This document shows, piece by piece, positions 23,889-31,958 of a stretch of 64,000 bases of DNA (positions are counted from its first letter, which is position 1; the number at the start of each line of letters is the position of its first letter). Position numbers and translations under genes: made by a program. The notes below the pieces were generated by a model. The model worked only from the letters and a program-made list of their open reading frames with translations, was not told the origin of the DNA and searched no databases. The stretch spans positions 62,001 through 126,000 of the forward strand of contig JAFUVT010000033.1 of the NCBI GenBank assembly GCA_017477425.1. The letters are read 5' to 3'. Source of the stretch: Bacteroidales bacterium (GTDB taxonomy: Bacteria; Bacteroidota; Bacteroidia; Bacteroidales; F082).

Positions 23889-23912
23889 AGACGTGGCGCG
23901 CCGCGTATCTAC
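23885..23912. repeat. 28-bp palindrome, copy 2
   Basis: It starts GTAGAGACGTGGCGCGCC and ends TATCTAC, nearly self-complementary and closely related to the perfect palindrome at 3891-3918. It overlaps the stop codon of the WbpD-type gene. Confidence 0.75.
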
Positions 23913-23930
23913 CAGCGAATATAGAACAAA

Positions 23931-25061
23931 ATGCAATTTAGAGATCTTAAAACCCAATATAGCGTCCTGAAGGACGAAATGGACAAGGCCATCCTCGACG
24001 TGGTCGCCTCCTCGGCCTACGTCATGGGACCGAAGACCAAGGAGATGGAAACCGCTTTCGCTGACTACGTTGGCGTGAAGCATTGTGTGGCTTGCAACAG
24101 CGGCACCGACGCTTTGTTGCTTGCCTTGAAGGTGTGGGACGTGAAGCCTGGCGATGCCGTGTTCGTGCCCAGCTTCACCTTCTTTGCCTCGGCTGAAGTC
24201 ATCGCCATGCAAGGTGCGACTCCCGTCTTCGTGGATGTCGACAAAGACACTTTCAATATGGACACCGACGACCTCGAACGGAAAATCGAGCAGACCATCA
24301 AGGCGGGCAGACTGACGCCTCGCGTCATTATCGCTGTCGATTTGTTCGGCTTGCCCGCCAATTTCAAGGCCATCCGTAAATTGGCTGAAAAATATGGACT
24401 CTATGTTTTAGAAGACGGTGCCCAAGGCTTTGGAGGCCGTATTGGCGACCGTAAGGCCTGCACTTTCGGCGACATCTCCACTACCTCGTTCTTCCCCGCC
24501 AAACCCGTGGGTTGCTACGGCGACGGCGGCGCGGTGTTCACCGACAACGACGAGTGGGCTGCCTTGCTCGATTCCTATCACATTCACGGTAAGGGCAGCG
24601 ACCGTTACGACAACGTGCGCATCGGCATGAACTCACGTTTGGACAGTATTCAGGCGGCCATTCTGCTGGTGAAGCTGAAGGCTTTTGCCGATTATGAGTT
24701 GGTCGATGTCAACAAGGTGGCGGCGCGTTATACCGAAAAGCTGAAAGACGTGGTGAAGACCCCTGTGGTTCCCGAAGGATTCTATTCCAGTTGGGCTCAA
24801 TACACGCTCCAGGTCGAAAACAAGGAAGTCAGGGCTGGCCTGCAGGCAGCATTGAAGGATTTGGACATCCCGACAGCCATCTATTACCCCATCCCGATGC
24901 ACCGTCAGACAGCGTTCAGCTATATCAATCTGGACGAGAACCAGTGCCCTGAGTCGGACCGTTTGGCCCACACCGTAATCTCTTTGCCGATCCATCCCTA
25001 TCTTTTTGAAGAAGACCAGGACAGGATTTGCGAAGCCATTTCCCAATACTTGAAGAAATAG
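23931..25061 (+). CDS. wbpE: WbpE-type DegT/DnrJ aminotransferase
   Basis: The 376-aa PLP enzyme shows N-S-G-T-D-A-L near 55, V-L-E-D-G-A-Q near 160 and the Schiff-base lysine in F-F-P-A-K-P-V-G near 186 followed by C-Y-G-D-G-G-A. These residues and the adjacency to a WbpD-type gene point to UDP-2-acetamido-2-deoxy-3-oxo-glucuronate aminotransferase (WbpE/WlbC). The oxidising partners WbpA and WbpB are not in the window and must be elsewhere if the pathway is complete. A candidate 2-epimerase lies at 58.8 kb. Confidence 0.87.
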   Translation: MQFRDLKTQYSVLKDEMDKAILDVVASSAYVMGPKTKEMETAFADYVGVKHCVACNSGTDALLLALKVWDVKPGDAVFVPSFTFFASAEVIAMQGATPVFVDVDKDTFNMDTDDLERKIEQTIKAGRLTPRVIIAVDLFGLPANFKAIRKLAEKYGLYVLEDGAQGFGGRIGDRKACTFGDISTTSFFPAKPVGCYGDGGAVFTDNDEWAALLDSYHIHGKGSDRYDNVRIGMNSRLDSIQAAILLVKLKAFADYELVDVNKVAARYTEKLKDVVKTPVVPEGFYSSWAQYTLQVENKEVRAGLQAALKDLDIPTAIYYPIPMHRQTAFSYINLDENQCPESDRLAHTVISLPIHPYLFEEDQDRICEAISQYLKK

Positions 25062-25070
25062 GTTGACATT

Positions 25071-26192
25071 ATGGGCGTTAAGTCATACTTCAACACATGG
25101 GCGTCGCGCGACAACTACGATGAGGTGATGGAATACCTTGCCGTGGCTGAAACCCAACATGCCCCACGTTTTGAGTTTGACCAAGCCCCTGAGCAGTTAC
25201 GTGAGCTGATTGCTGTAGCTGAAACGCCCCGTGGCGAGGAGCGTTCGAAATGGCTGAACGAGTATGCCGAGAGGTCGTGGTCCGTACCTGATGGTGAGGC
25301 CGAGGTCCTGTTGGCCGAGGACCATTTGAATGCCATCCGTTATGTGAACCGTTATCTCCGAAAGGCTAATGCGAAACTCAAGCAAGATGGTTACTTGGTG
25401 TGCAGCTTTGATACGGCCCAAAAGCGTCGTGCGCAGATCTACAGCAAATACCCCAGGTTCTTTGCCGGGATTGTCTATTTCTTCGATTTCTTGTGGCATA
25501 GAGTATGCCCCAAGCTGGCTTTGACGCGCCGTTTCTATTATCTTTGTACGAAGAAAGTGAGGAAGGTGTTTCCTCGGCCAGAGATTTTGGGGCGGTTGTA
25601 TTACTGTGGCTTTGAAGTCGTCAGCGAGCAGTACATCCACGATCGATATTGTGTCATTTCCCAAAAGAAACGTCTGCCCCATGACGAGCCTCATAGCTAT
25701 GGCCCTTTGGTGAGGTTGAGACGGTATGGCAAAGGAGGCAAGCTCTTCAACGTCTTCAAGTTCCGCACCATGTATGCCTACTCGGAGTATTTGCAGACTT
25801 ACATCTACGAGAATAACGACCTGGATGTGGGTGGCAAATTTAGCGACGACTACCGAGTGACCGAATGGGGTCGGTTTTTGCGCAAGACGTGGCTTGACGA
25901 ATTGCCGATGTTCATCAACCTGGTGAAGGGCCAGATGAAACTGGTGGGTGTTCGCCCGCTCAGCCAGCAGTATTTTAATTTGTATTCAGAAGATTTGCAA
26001 CAGCTTAGGATCAAGACCAAGCCTGGCCTGCTTCCTCCTTTCTATGTCGACATGCCTGAGACCTTGGATGAGATCCAGGAGAGCGAGCGGCGCTATCTGG
26101 AAGCCTATCTGAAGCATCCTTTCCGCACCGATTGGATTTATTTTTGGAAAATTATTGCGAACATCCTTTTCAGGGGCAAACGCTCCAAATAA
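25071..26192 (+). CDS. Initiating sugar-phosphate transferase (bacterial sugar transferase family)
   Basis: The 373-aa product has a C-terminal bacterial sugar transferase core (about 215-370): K-L-F-N-V-F-K-F-R-T-M near 225, T-E-W-G-R-F-L-R-K-T-W-L-D-E-L-P near 264 and G-Q-M-K-L-V-G-V-R-P-L near 286. This class puts the first sugar phosphate on undecaprenyl phosphate. The 200-residue N-terminal extension (with D-G-Y-L-V-C-S-F-D and F-P-R-P-E-I-L-G-R-L-Y-Y-C-G-F-E) resembles a methyltransferase-like fold without a clear SAM motif. That makes the architecture atypical compared with the usual multi-TM WcaJ N-terminus. It is the likely first step for the glycan made by this locus. Confidence 0.85.
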   Translation: MGVKSYFNTWASRDNYDEVMEYLAVAETQHAPRFEFDQAPEQLRELIAVAETPRGEERSKWLNEYAERSWSVPDGEAEVLLAEDHLNAIRYVNRYLRKANAKLKQDGYLVCSFDTAQKRRAQIYSKYPRFFAGIVYFFDFLWHRVCPKLALTRRFYYLCTKKVRKVFPRPEILGRLYYCGFEVVSEQYIHDRYCVISQKKRLPHDEPHSYGPLVRLRRYGKGGKLFNVFKFRTMYAYSEYLQTYIYENNDLDVGGKFSDDYRVTEWGRFLRKTWLDELPMFINLVKGQMKLVGVRPLSQQYFNLYSEDLQQLRIKTKPGLLPPFYVDMPETLDEIQESERRYLEAYLKHPFRTDWIYFWKIIANILFRGKRSK

Positions 26193-26217
26193 AAAATCTT
26201 AGTTTTTATTGGCGTTT

Positions 26218-26252
26218 TTATTGTTTTATATAACAAAAAATCCTTAATTTTG
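26218..26252 (+). promoter_or_regulatory. Main promoter of the wzm-led part of the locus
   Basis: A TTATTG -33-like element ends at 26223, followed by a 21-nt spacer and TAATTTTG at 26245-26252. The start of wzm is 181 nt further on, leaving an unusually long leader. Confidence 0.65.
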
Positions 26253-26433
26253 CAGCCAAAAGCATTCGTTTCCGAAAGGAGTGCGTGCTTACTAGCTTTT
26301 AGTGAAAGTAACTGGTTTTATTAAAAGGTTGAATATGAGAATTTTAACAACTTTTAATGGGAGTCAGAAGGCGAAGCTGTACACTTTTCGGAAGTTATGA
26401 TATTTCAACATTGTTTTTTACGAAACAGCGATT
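26253..26433 (+). other. Long untranslated leader with a possible 21-codon leader ORF
   Basis: This 181-nt stretch between the promoter and wzm holds no annotated gene. It contains an ATG at 26335 that opens a 21-codon frame ending TGA at 26400 (M-R-I-L-T-T-F-N-G-S-Q ... R-K-L), 33 nt before wzm. Long leaders before glycan operons often carry antitermination signals. No NusG-type (UpxY) gene is in the window, and no known ops or JUMPstart core was found. Whether the mini-ORF is translated cannot be told from sequence. Confidence 0.35.
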
Positions 26434-27309
26434 ATGGTGCAGACGACTGAAGAAAACTGGACCACCGTTATCAAGCCTCGGACGGGGCTTTTTGAGGTCA
26501 ATCTGAAAGAAATATGGGATTACCGTGACTTGTTGACTTTGTTTGTGAAACGTACCATTACGGTGCAGTACAAGCAAACCATTTTGGGTCCCTTGTGGTG
26601 GCTGATACAGCCCGCCCTGACGGTTATCATGTACATGGTGGTGTTTGGAGGTATTGCTGGTATCCCGACGGATGGTATCCCGCAACCTTTGTTCTATCTG
26701 GGCGGCGTGTGTATGTGGCAGTATTTCTCGAGTTGCCTTACGGGTACATCCAACACCTTTGTTTCCAATTCTGGAATCTTCGGAAAAGTGTATTTTCCGA
26801 GGCTCATCATGCCATTGGCGACGGTGACGAGCAACTTGGTGCGTTTCGGTATTCAGTTGGGCCTGTTCATCATTGTCTATGTCTATTATGCCATCGTTGG
26901 ACAAGCCCCGAGCCCGAATTGGTACCTGTTGTTGTTCCCATTGCTGGTGTTGATGATGGCAGGTTTGGCTCTGGGCTTCGGTATCATCATCTCTTCGATG
27001 ACTACGAAATACCGCGACTTGCAGGTGCTGTTCTCGTTTGTGGTGCAGCTGTGGATGTATGCCACGCCTATCGTCTATCCTTTGAGCCGGGTGGCTGGCA
27101 AGCAGAAATGGGGCTTTGATGTGGCCGATATCATGTGCCTGAACCCTGTTACTCCAGTGATTGAGACATTCAAATACGGCGCTTTAAGTGCAGGTGAGTT
27201 CGTGGGTTGGGGTTGGTTGGCCTACAGTTTTATTGTCATGTTAGTTCTTCTTGCCATCGGCATCTTAATTTTCAACAAGGTGCAGAAGAGCTTTATGGAT
27301 ACGGTGTAG
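26434..27309 (+). CDS. wzm: ABC-2 polysaccharide export permease Wzm
   Basis: The 291-aa integral membrane protein has six predicted TM segments in the ABC-2 layout (about 55-75, 90-100, 130-165, 168-190, 205-225, 262-282). The N-terminal segment R-D-L-L-T-L-F-V-K-R and the early L-G-P-L-W-W-L-I-Q-P are typical of O-antigen/capsule exporters. It would form the channel moving undecaprenyl-linked glycan across the inner membrane. Its ATPase partner Wzt is 17 kb downstream at 44384, an unusual separation. Confidence 0.93.
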   Translation: MVQTTEENWTTVIKPRTGLFEVNLKEIWDYRDLLTLFVKRTITVQYKQTILGPLWWLIQPALTVIMYMVVFGGIAGIPTDGIPQPLFYLGGVCMWQYFSSCLTGTSNTFVSNSGIFGKVYFPRLIMPLATVTSNLVRFGIQLGLFIIVYVYYAIVGQAPSPNWYLLLFPLLVLMMAGLALGFGIIISSMTTKYRDLQVLFSFVVQLWMYATPIVYPLSRVAGKQKWGFDVADIMCLNPVTPVIETFKYGALSAGEFVGWGWLAYSFIVMLVLLAIGILIFNKVQKSFMDTV

Positions 27310-27360
27310 TTTTTAATTGACAAATGAGAGTTGATAATTGACAATTGAGAAATTGGTTAG
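27310..27360 (+). repeat. Degenerate AT-rich direct repeats after wzm
   Basis: The gap after wzm contains short repeated units of the TTGACAAT / TTGATAAT type in a few imperfect copies, similar in style to 15215-15254. This looks like slippage-derived spacer sequence. Confidence 0.4.
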
Positions 27361-27377
27361 TTTAGAGATTGGGAAAG

Positions 27378-28487
27378 ATGGATCAGAAACAGATTACGGT
27401 TACGTCGCCCTTGTTGCCCGACCTTGAAGAGTTCCAGGGAATGCTCAAGGAGATATGGGACAGCAAGTGGGTGACCAATAATGGCCGGTTCCACAAACAA
27501 TTGGAGAAAGCTTTATGTGAGTACTTGAAGGTTCCTTATCTTAGTTTGTTCACCAATGGAACGTTGCCCTTGCTGACCGCATTGCAAGCTTTGCGTATCA
27601 CGGGCGAAGTCATCACGACACCGTATAGCTTTGTAGCGACTACCCACGCCATCTGGTGGAATGGTTGCAAACCCGTGTTTGTTGACATCGATCCGTCCAA
27701 TTGTGGCATCGATCCTGACAAGATTGAAGCCGCCATCACCCCACATACCACGGCCATCATGCCGGTACATTGTTACGGCAAACCTTGTGATATGGAACGT
27801 ATTCAATCCATTGCCGATAAGTACGGTTTGAAGGTGATTTACGATGCCGCCCATGCTTTCGGTGTGGAGGTGAATGGCAAAAGTGTGCTCGAACAAGGCG
27901 ACATGGCCACATTGAGTTTCCATGCTACCAAGGTTTACAATACCCTTGAAGGCGGTGCCTTGGTGATGCATGATGCCGAGACTAAGAAGCGTGTTGACTA
28001 TCTTAAGAATTTTGGTTTTGCTGGTGAAACGGAAGTCGTTGCTCCAGGTATCAACAGTAAGATGGACGAGGTACGCGCTGCCTATGGTTTGCTCAACCTA
28101 AAGCAGGTGGACGAGGCTGTCGAAAAACGTCACCAGTTGGCCATCCAATACCGTGAGGCTTTGAGAAACGTGAGAGGCATCCGTTTCTTCGATGATATGC
28201 CTGGTGTTCGCCACAACTACAGTTATTTTCCCATCTTCGTCAATGCGGAGGAATATGGCATGACGCGCGACGAGCTTTATTTCAAGATGAAAGAACAGGG
28301 TGTGTTAGGCAGAAGGTACTTCTATCCTTTAATTAGTACCTTCAGCACCTATCGTAGTTTGCCCAGCGCAGCTCCTGAGAACCTGCCTGTGGCCACGAGA
28401 ATTGCTAGTGAGGTGATTTGCTTGCCGATGCATCATGGATTAAGCGAGGAGGATGTCAAGCGGGTTTTGGAACAAATTGTGAGATAA
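27378..28487 (+). CDS. DegT/DnrJ sugar aminotransferase, VioA-like
   Basis: The ATG at 27378 gives 369 aa; an in-frame TTG three codons earlier is less likely. PLP-enzyme motifs are F-T-N-G-T-L-P-L near 62, I-Y-D-A-A-H-A-F-G-V near 155 and the Schiff-base lysine in S-F-H-A-T-K-V-Y-N-T near 181, followed by E-G-G-A. This pattern is closest to VioA-type enzymes that make dTDP-4-amino-4,6-dideoxyglucose. No rmlA or rmlB is in the window to supply the dTDP-keto sugar. The ATP-grasp and GNAT genes that follow suggest the new amine is then acylated or aminoacylated. Confidence 0.82.
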   Translation: MDQKQITVTSPLLPDLEEFQGMLKEIWDSKWVTNNGRFHKQLEKALCEYLKVPYLSLFTNGTLPLLTALQALRITGEVITTPYSFVATTHAIWWNGCKPVFVDIDPSNCGIDPDKIEAAITPHTTAIMPVHCYGKPCDMERIQSIADKYGLKVIYDAAHAFGVEVNGKSVLEQGDMATLSFHATKVYNTLEGGALVMHDAETKKRVDYLKNFGFAGETEVVAPGINSKMDEVRAAYGLLNLKQVDEAVEKRHQLAIQYREALRNVRGIRFFDDMPGVRHNYSYFPIFVNAEEYGMTRDELYFKMKEQGVLGRRYFYPLISTFSTYRSLPSAAPENLPVATRIASEVICLPMHHGLSEEDVKRVLEQIVR

Positions 28488-28488
28488 G

Positions 28489-29691
28489 ATGCAAAAGAAA
28501 CTCATGCTCCTCGGTGGTATTCGTTACCTCTTGCCTGTCATTAAGGCGGCGCATGAGAAAGGATATTATGTGATTACGGCAGATTATCTGCCTGATAACA
28601 TTGCCCACAAGTATAGCGATGAGTACGTCAATGTCAGTATCATTGATAAAGAGGCTGTGTTGAAGGTGGCGCAGGAGAAACAGATTGACGGCATCATGTC
28701 GTTTGGCGTCGATCCGGGTGTGGTGAGTGTGGCGTATGTACAAGAAAAAATGGGATTGCCGTCATTTGGGCCATACGAATCAGTTTGCATTCTGCAAAAC
28801 AAAGATCGTTTTCGTACGTTTTTAGCAGAACAAGGTTTCAATGTTCCTAAAGCAAAAGGATACGAGGACGCTGTTGATGCTATGGCTGATAAGGACACAT
28901 TTGATTATCCTGTTATAGTGAAACCTACGGATTCTGCAGGATCCAAGGGCGTCACTCGCGTGGATAATCCTGAACAACTCGAAGCCGCCGTTTTGTATGC
29001 CTTTAACAAATCACTTGCTGGTCATATTATCATTGAGGATTTTATTGAAAAGATAGGATGTTCATCTGACACAGATAGTTTCTCCGTGGATGGAAAGTTG
29101 AAGTTCGTTAGCTTCAATGCACAGTATTTTGATGCGAAAGCGGCCAATCCCTACACACCAGCAGCATATACCTGGCCTTCGACATTCACAAGGGAACAAG
29201 AGGCTTATTTAACTTCTGAAATACAACGTCTCATAACCCTTTTGGAGATGAAGACCAACATCTACAATATCGAAACTCGTATTGGTAAGGATGGAAAGCC
29301 TTACATCATGGAACTAACACCACGAGGTGGAGGTAATCGTTTGTGTGAAATGTTGCATTATGCCACAGGTGTTGATATGATAACGGCAATGACACGTTAT
29401 ATCGTTGGTGATTCTGTTCCCAAAATAGAACAGAAACCATACAATGGTCATTGGGCGGAAGTGATACTCCACGCAGACAAATCAGGAGTTTTTGATCATC
29501 TTGAAATTTCAAAAGACTTGCCTGCCGAAATTGTTGAGGAGGATTTGTGGGTGAAGAAAGGCGAGAGGGTTAATGCTTTTGAAGGTGCGAATGATGCTAT
29601 TGGGACATTGGTGTTGAGGTTTGAAGAAAAAGATGAAATGGAAAAACTGATGAGGAGTATTCCTTTGTGGTTGAAAGTAGTTGTGGCATGA
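28489..29691 (+). CDS. ATP-grasp ligase
   Basis: The 400-aa product has a Rossmann-like pre-ATP-grasp domain (M-L-L-G-G-I-R-Y), then an ATP-grasp fold with P-V-I-V-K-P-T-D-S-A-G-S-K-G-V near 148 and the metal-binding E-T-R-I ... I-M-E-L-T-P-R-G-G-G-N-R near 279. ATP-grasp enzymes activate a carboxylate as acyl phosphate and join it to an amine or thiol. In this locus it may attach an amino acid or hydroxy acid to an amino sugar. The start is 1 nt after the aminotransferase stop, so the pair is coupled. Confidence 0.85.
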   Translation: MQKKLMLLGGIRYLLPVIKAAHEKGYYVITADYLPDNIAHKYSDEYVNVSIIDKEAVLKVAQEKQIDGIMSFGVDPGVVSVAYVQEKMGLPSFGPYESVCILQNKDRFRTFLAEQGFNVPKAKGYEDAVDAMADKDTFDYPVIVKPTDSAGSKGVTRVDNPEQLEAAVLYAFNKSLAGHIIIEDFIEKIGCSSDTDSFSVDGKLKFVSFNAQYFDAKAANPYTPAAYTWPSTFTREQEAYLTSEIQRLITLLEMKTNIYNIETRIGKDGKPYIMELTPRGGGNRLCEMLHYATGVDMITAMTRYIVGDSVPKIEQKPYNGHWAEVILHADKSGVFDHLEISKDLPAEIVEEDLWVKKGERVNAFEGANDAIGTLVLRFEEKDEMEKLMRSIPLWLKVVVA

Positions 29692-29712
29692 TTTTGAAGT
29701 CAATATTATTGT

Positions 29713-30177
29713 ATGATTGAATACGCAATCAATGAGCCAAATACACTGGAAGTAAAAGAAATCCTCTCTTTCTTACGAGAAACGGACGGTTTGGTCATTC
29801 CAGTTATGAGCACGCTTGTCGATCTTGATGAATACGCCAAGAAGATTACTTCCAAGGCTGTAATTTTCACGGCACGAGATAAGGGCCAACTTATAGGTCT
29901 CACAGCCATCTATTTTAACAGGGCACCTGAATATTCATACTCTACTTATACTATGGTGAAACGAGAGTATCAGCTCGTTGAAATGGTTGGCGTTGAAATG
30001 TCGAACATGGTTAGGGATTATGCCAAGGGTAATGGATCGGCTGGCTTGCGCTATGAGATTCGCAAATCAAACAAGCCGTTACTTAGGTATCATCTGAGAA
30101 GAGGCGCTAAAATCGTCAGCGAAAGCGTCTATCCTGGCACCGATATTGTATCTTTATTGATGGAAATCACATATTAA
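29713..30177 (+). CDS. GNAT-family acyltransferase
   Basis: The 154-aa product has a GNAT-like layout: L-I-G-L-T-A-I-Y-F-N near 61, then L-V-E-M-V-G-V-E where a CoA-binding strand is expected, and L-R-Y-E-I-R-K-S-N-K-P-L-L-R-Y-H near 113. The canonical Q/R-x-x-G-x-G/A loop is not obvious, so the acyl donor may be ACP-bound rather than CoA. It sits between the ATP-grasp ligase and an ACP gene, which suggests acyl transfer to the amino sugar. Confidence 0.7.
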   Translation: MIEYAINEPNTLEVKEILSFLRETDGLVIPVMSTLVDLDEYAKKITSKAVIFTARDKGQLIGLTAIYFNRAPEYSYSTYTMVKREYQLVEMVGVEMSNMVRDYAKGNGSAGLRYEIRKSNKPLLRYHLRRGAKIVSESVYPGTDIVSLLMEITY

Positions 30178-30201
30178 CATTTAACAATAAAAAGCATAAA
30201 A

Positions 30202-30432
30202 ATGGAATTGAATGAATTTATCGCTCACTTTGCTGAGCAATTCGATGACACTGATGCCAGCGAATTCAAAGCAGAAACTGAATTTCGCAATTTAGACGAA
30301 TGGTCCTCGCTGATGGCGCTTTCCATCATCGCCATGGTGGATGAGGAATACAATGTCACGCTTCAAGGCAATGACATGAAAGCCGCAGCTACCATCGGAG
30401 ACCTTTTCAATATCGTTCAAAGCAAGCTATAG
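30202..30432 (+). CDS. Acyl carrier protein, first copy
   Basis: The 76-aa acidic four-helix protein matches PP-binding carrier proteins. The phosphopantetheine serine is expected at S36 in L-D-E-W-S-S-L-M-A-L; the residue before it is Ser where Asp is the rule (D-S-L). Whether a standard PPTase accepts it is open. It is dedicated to the local pathway, not the housekeeping AcpP, because it sits inside the glycan locus with its own SDRs, AMP-ligase and KAS. Confidence 0.85.
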   Translation: MELNEFIAHFAEQFDDTDASEFKAETEFRNLDEWSSLMALSIIAMVDEEYNVTLQGNDMKAAATIGDLFNIVQSKL

Positions 30433-30435
30433 TCC

Positions 30436-31182
30436 ATGTACAATCCTTTTTCCTTGGAAGGGAAAACCATCTTGGTCACAGGGGCATCCTCTGGAATTGG
30501 ACAGGCCACGGCCATCGAATGCTCCAAACTGGGGGCAAAGTTGATTGTCACTGGACGTAATGCCGAACGGCTTGACAAGACAAGAGGACTGTTGCAAGGG
30601 GATGGCCATCAGCAAATTCTTGCTGAGTTGACCGATGCTGCCCAAGTGCAAGCATTATTGGATCAGCTTCACGAAATAGATGGTCTCGTGTTATGTGCTG
30701 GGAAAGGAATGACTTTTCCTTTCGTTTTTTGTACACGAGATAAGTTCGATGATTTGTTTGATGTCAATTATTTTGCTCCAGTTGAATTGCTTCGTCTTCT
30801 TGTGAAGAAAAAGAAATTGAGGAAAAGCTCCTCGGTTGTGTTTGTCTCTTCCATTGGTGGAAATGGTTCGTATAACTATGGTAATGCCATTTATGGGGCG
30901 ACAAAAGCAGCTATGAATTCGACGATGAAGTTTTGTGCCAAAGAGTTGGCAGACAAGAGAATTAGGGTGAATTCTGTGTGCCCTGGAATGGTTAATACTA
31001 AGTTGATACAAAATGGTGCGATTTCAGATGAGCAGCAACGATTGGATATGGAACGATATCCTTTGAAAAGGTATGGAGAGCCCAATGACATCGCATACGG
31101 CATCATCTATCTTCTTTCCAATGCGTCATCATGGGTTACTGGCACGTCTTTGACCATAGATGGAGGATTTATTTTGAAATAG
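30436..31182 (+). CDS. SDR-family oxidoreductase, first
   Basis: The 248-aa short-chain dehydrogenase has cofactor motif T-G-A-S-S-G-I-G at about 15-22 and active-site Y-G-A-T-K near 153. The family N-N-A-G motif is replaced by L-C-A-G. C-terminal V-T-G-T-S-L-T-I-D-G-G-F is FabG-like. It may act as a ketoreductase on an ACP-bound intermediate or on a sugar. It starts 3 nt after the ACP gene. Confidence 0.87.
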   Translation: MYNPFSLEGKTILVTGASSGIGQATAIECSKLGAKLIVTGRNAERLDKTRGLLQGDGHQQILAELTDAAQVQALLDQLHEIDGLVLCAGKGMTFPFVFCTRDKFDDLFDVNYFAPVELLRLLVKKKKLRKSSSVVFVSSIGGNGSYNYGNAIYGATKAAMNSTMKFCAKELADKRIRVNSVCPGMVNTKLIQNGAISDEQQRLDMERYPLKRYGEPNDIAYGIIYLLSNASSWVTGTSLTIDGGFILK

Positions 31183-31194
31183 AATAAACTGATT

Positions 31195-31953
31195 ATGAAT
31201 AAATTGCTTGAAAATAAGGTCGTTATTGTGACAGGTGCTGGTCGTGGCATTGGTCGAGTCATTGCTGAACAATTGGCCCAAGACGGTGCTATCGTTTATG
31301 CTAATGACCTTCAGATGGGTGACATGGAAGAATGGGCAAAAGACTCTGCCGAACAAAACAACACGAAAGTGATTCCTATTTGTTTTGATGTTACGGATAC
31401 TGCTGCACTAAAGGCAGGTCTTATGTCTGTTTATAAGTCAGAAGGCTGCATCGACTGTGTGGTGAACAATGCCGCCATTATCCAAAACCAGAAGCTTGGT
31501 ATGGTTACCAAGCCTCTGTTAGAGAAAATGTATGCGGTGAATGTGTTCGCTGTCATTGATATGATACAATTGGTGTCAAGATTGATGGGACGTAATGGAG
31601 GAGGAAGCATCGTGAATATTGCATCAATAACTGGTGTCGTCGGGTCTCCTGGACAGGTTGCATATTCTTCAACAAAAGGAGCTGTCATTGCACTCACAAA
31701 ATCAGCGGCCAAAGAATTGTCTTCAATGCGGATACGTGTTAATGCTGTAGCTCCTGGAATAATAAAAACAGAGCGCTTTGAGGAATTGTATGAGGTGAGT
31801 GGTGACAAAATAGACCAACGTATTGGACGTATTGCACTTGGCAGACTGGGTGCTCCGCAAGATGTTGCCAATGCTGTCGCATTTTTGGCATCTGATAGAG
31901 CCTCATACATCAGTGGCCAAATTTTAGGTGTAGACGGTTGCGCTTCAATCTAA
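31195..31953 (+). CDS. SDR-family oxidoreductase, second (FabG-like)
   Basis: The 252-aa protein shows T-G-A-G-R-G-I-G near 14-21, V-N-N-A-A near 91, the catalytic Y-S-S-T-K near 157 and a C-terminal I-S-G-Q-I-L-G-V-D-G-C. This is a standard FabG-like ketoreductase pattern. With the first SDR it gives two reductases in the acyl module; they are clearly different in sequence, so they probably act on different substrates. Confidence 0.88.
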   Translation: MNKLLENKVVIVTGAGRGIGRVIAEQLAQDGAIVYANDLQMGDMEEWAKDSAEQNNTKVIPICFDVTDTAALKAGLMSVYKSEGCIDCVVNNAAIIQNQKLGMVTKPLLEKMYAVNVFAVIDMIQLVSRLMGRNGGGSIVNIASITGVVGSPGQVAYSSTKGAVIALTKSAAKELSSMRIRVNAVAPGIIKTERFEELYEVSGDKIDQRIGRIALGRLGAPQDVANAVAFLASDRASYISGQILGVDGCASI

Positions 31954-31958
31954 TTTGA

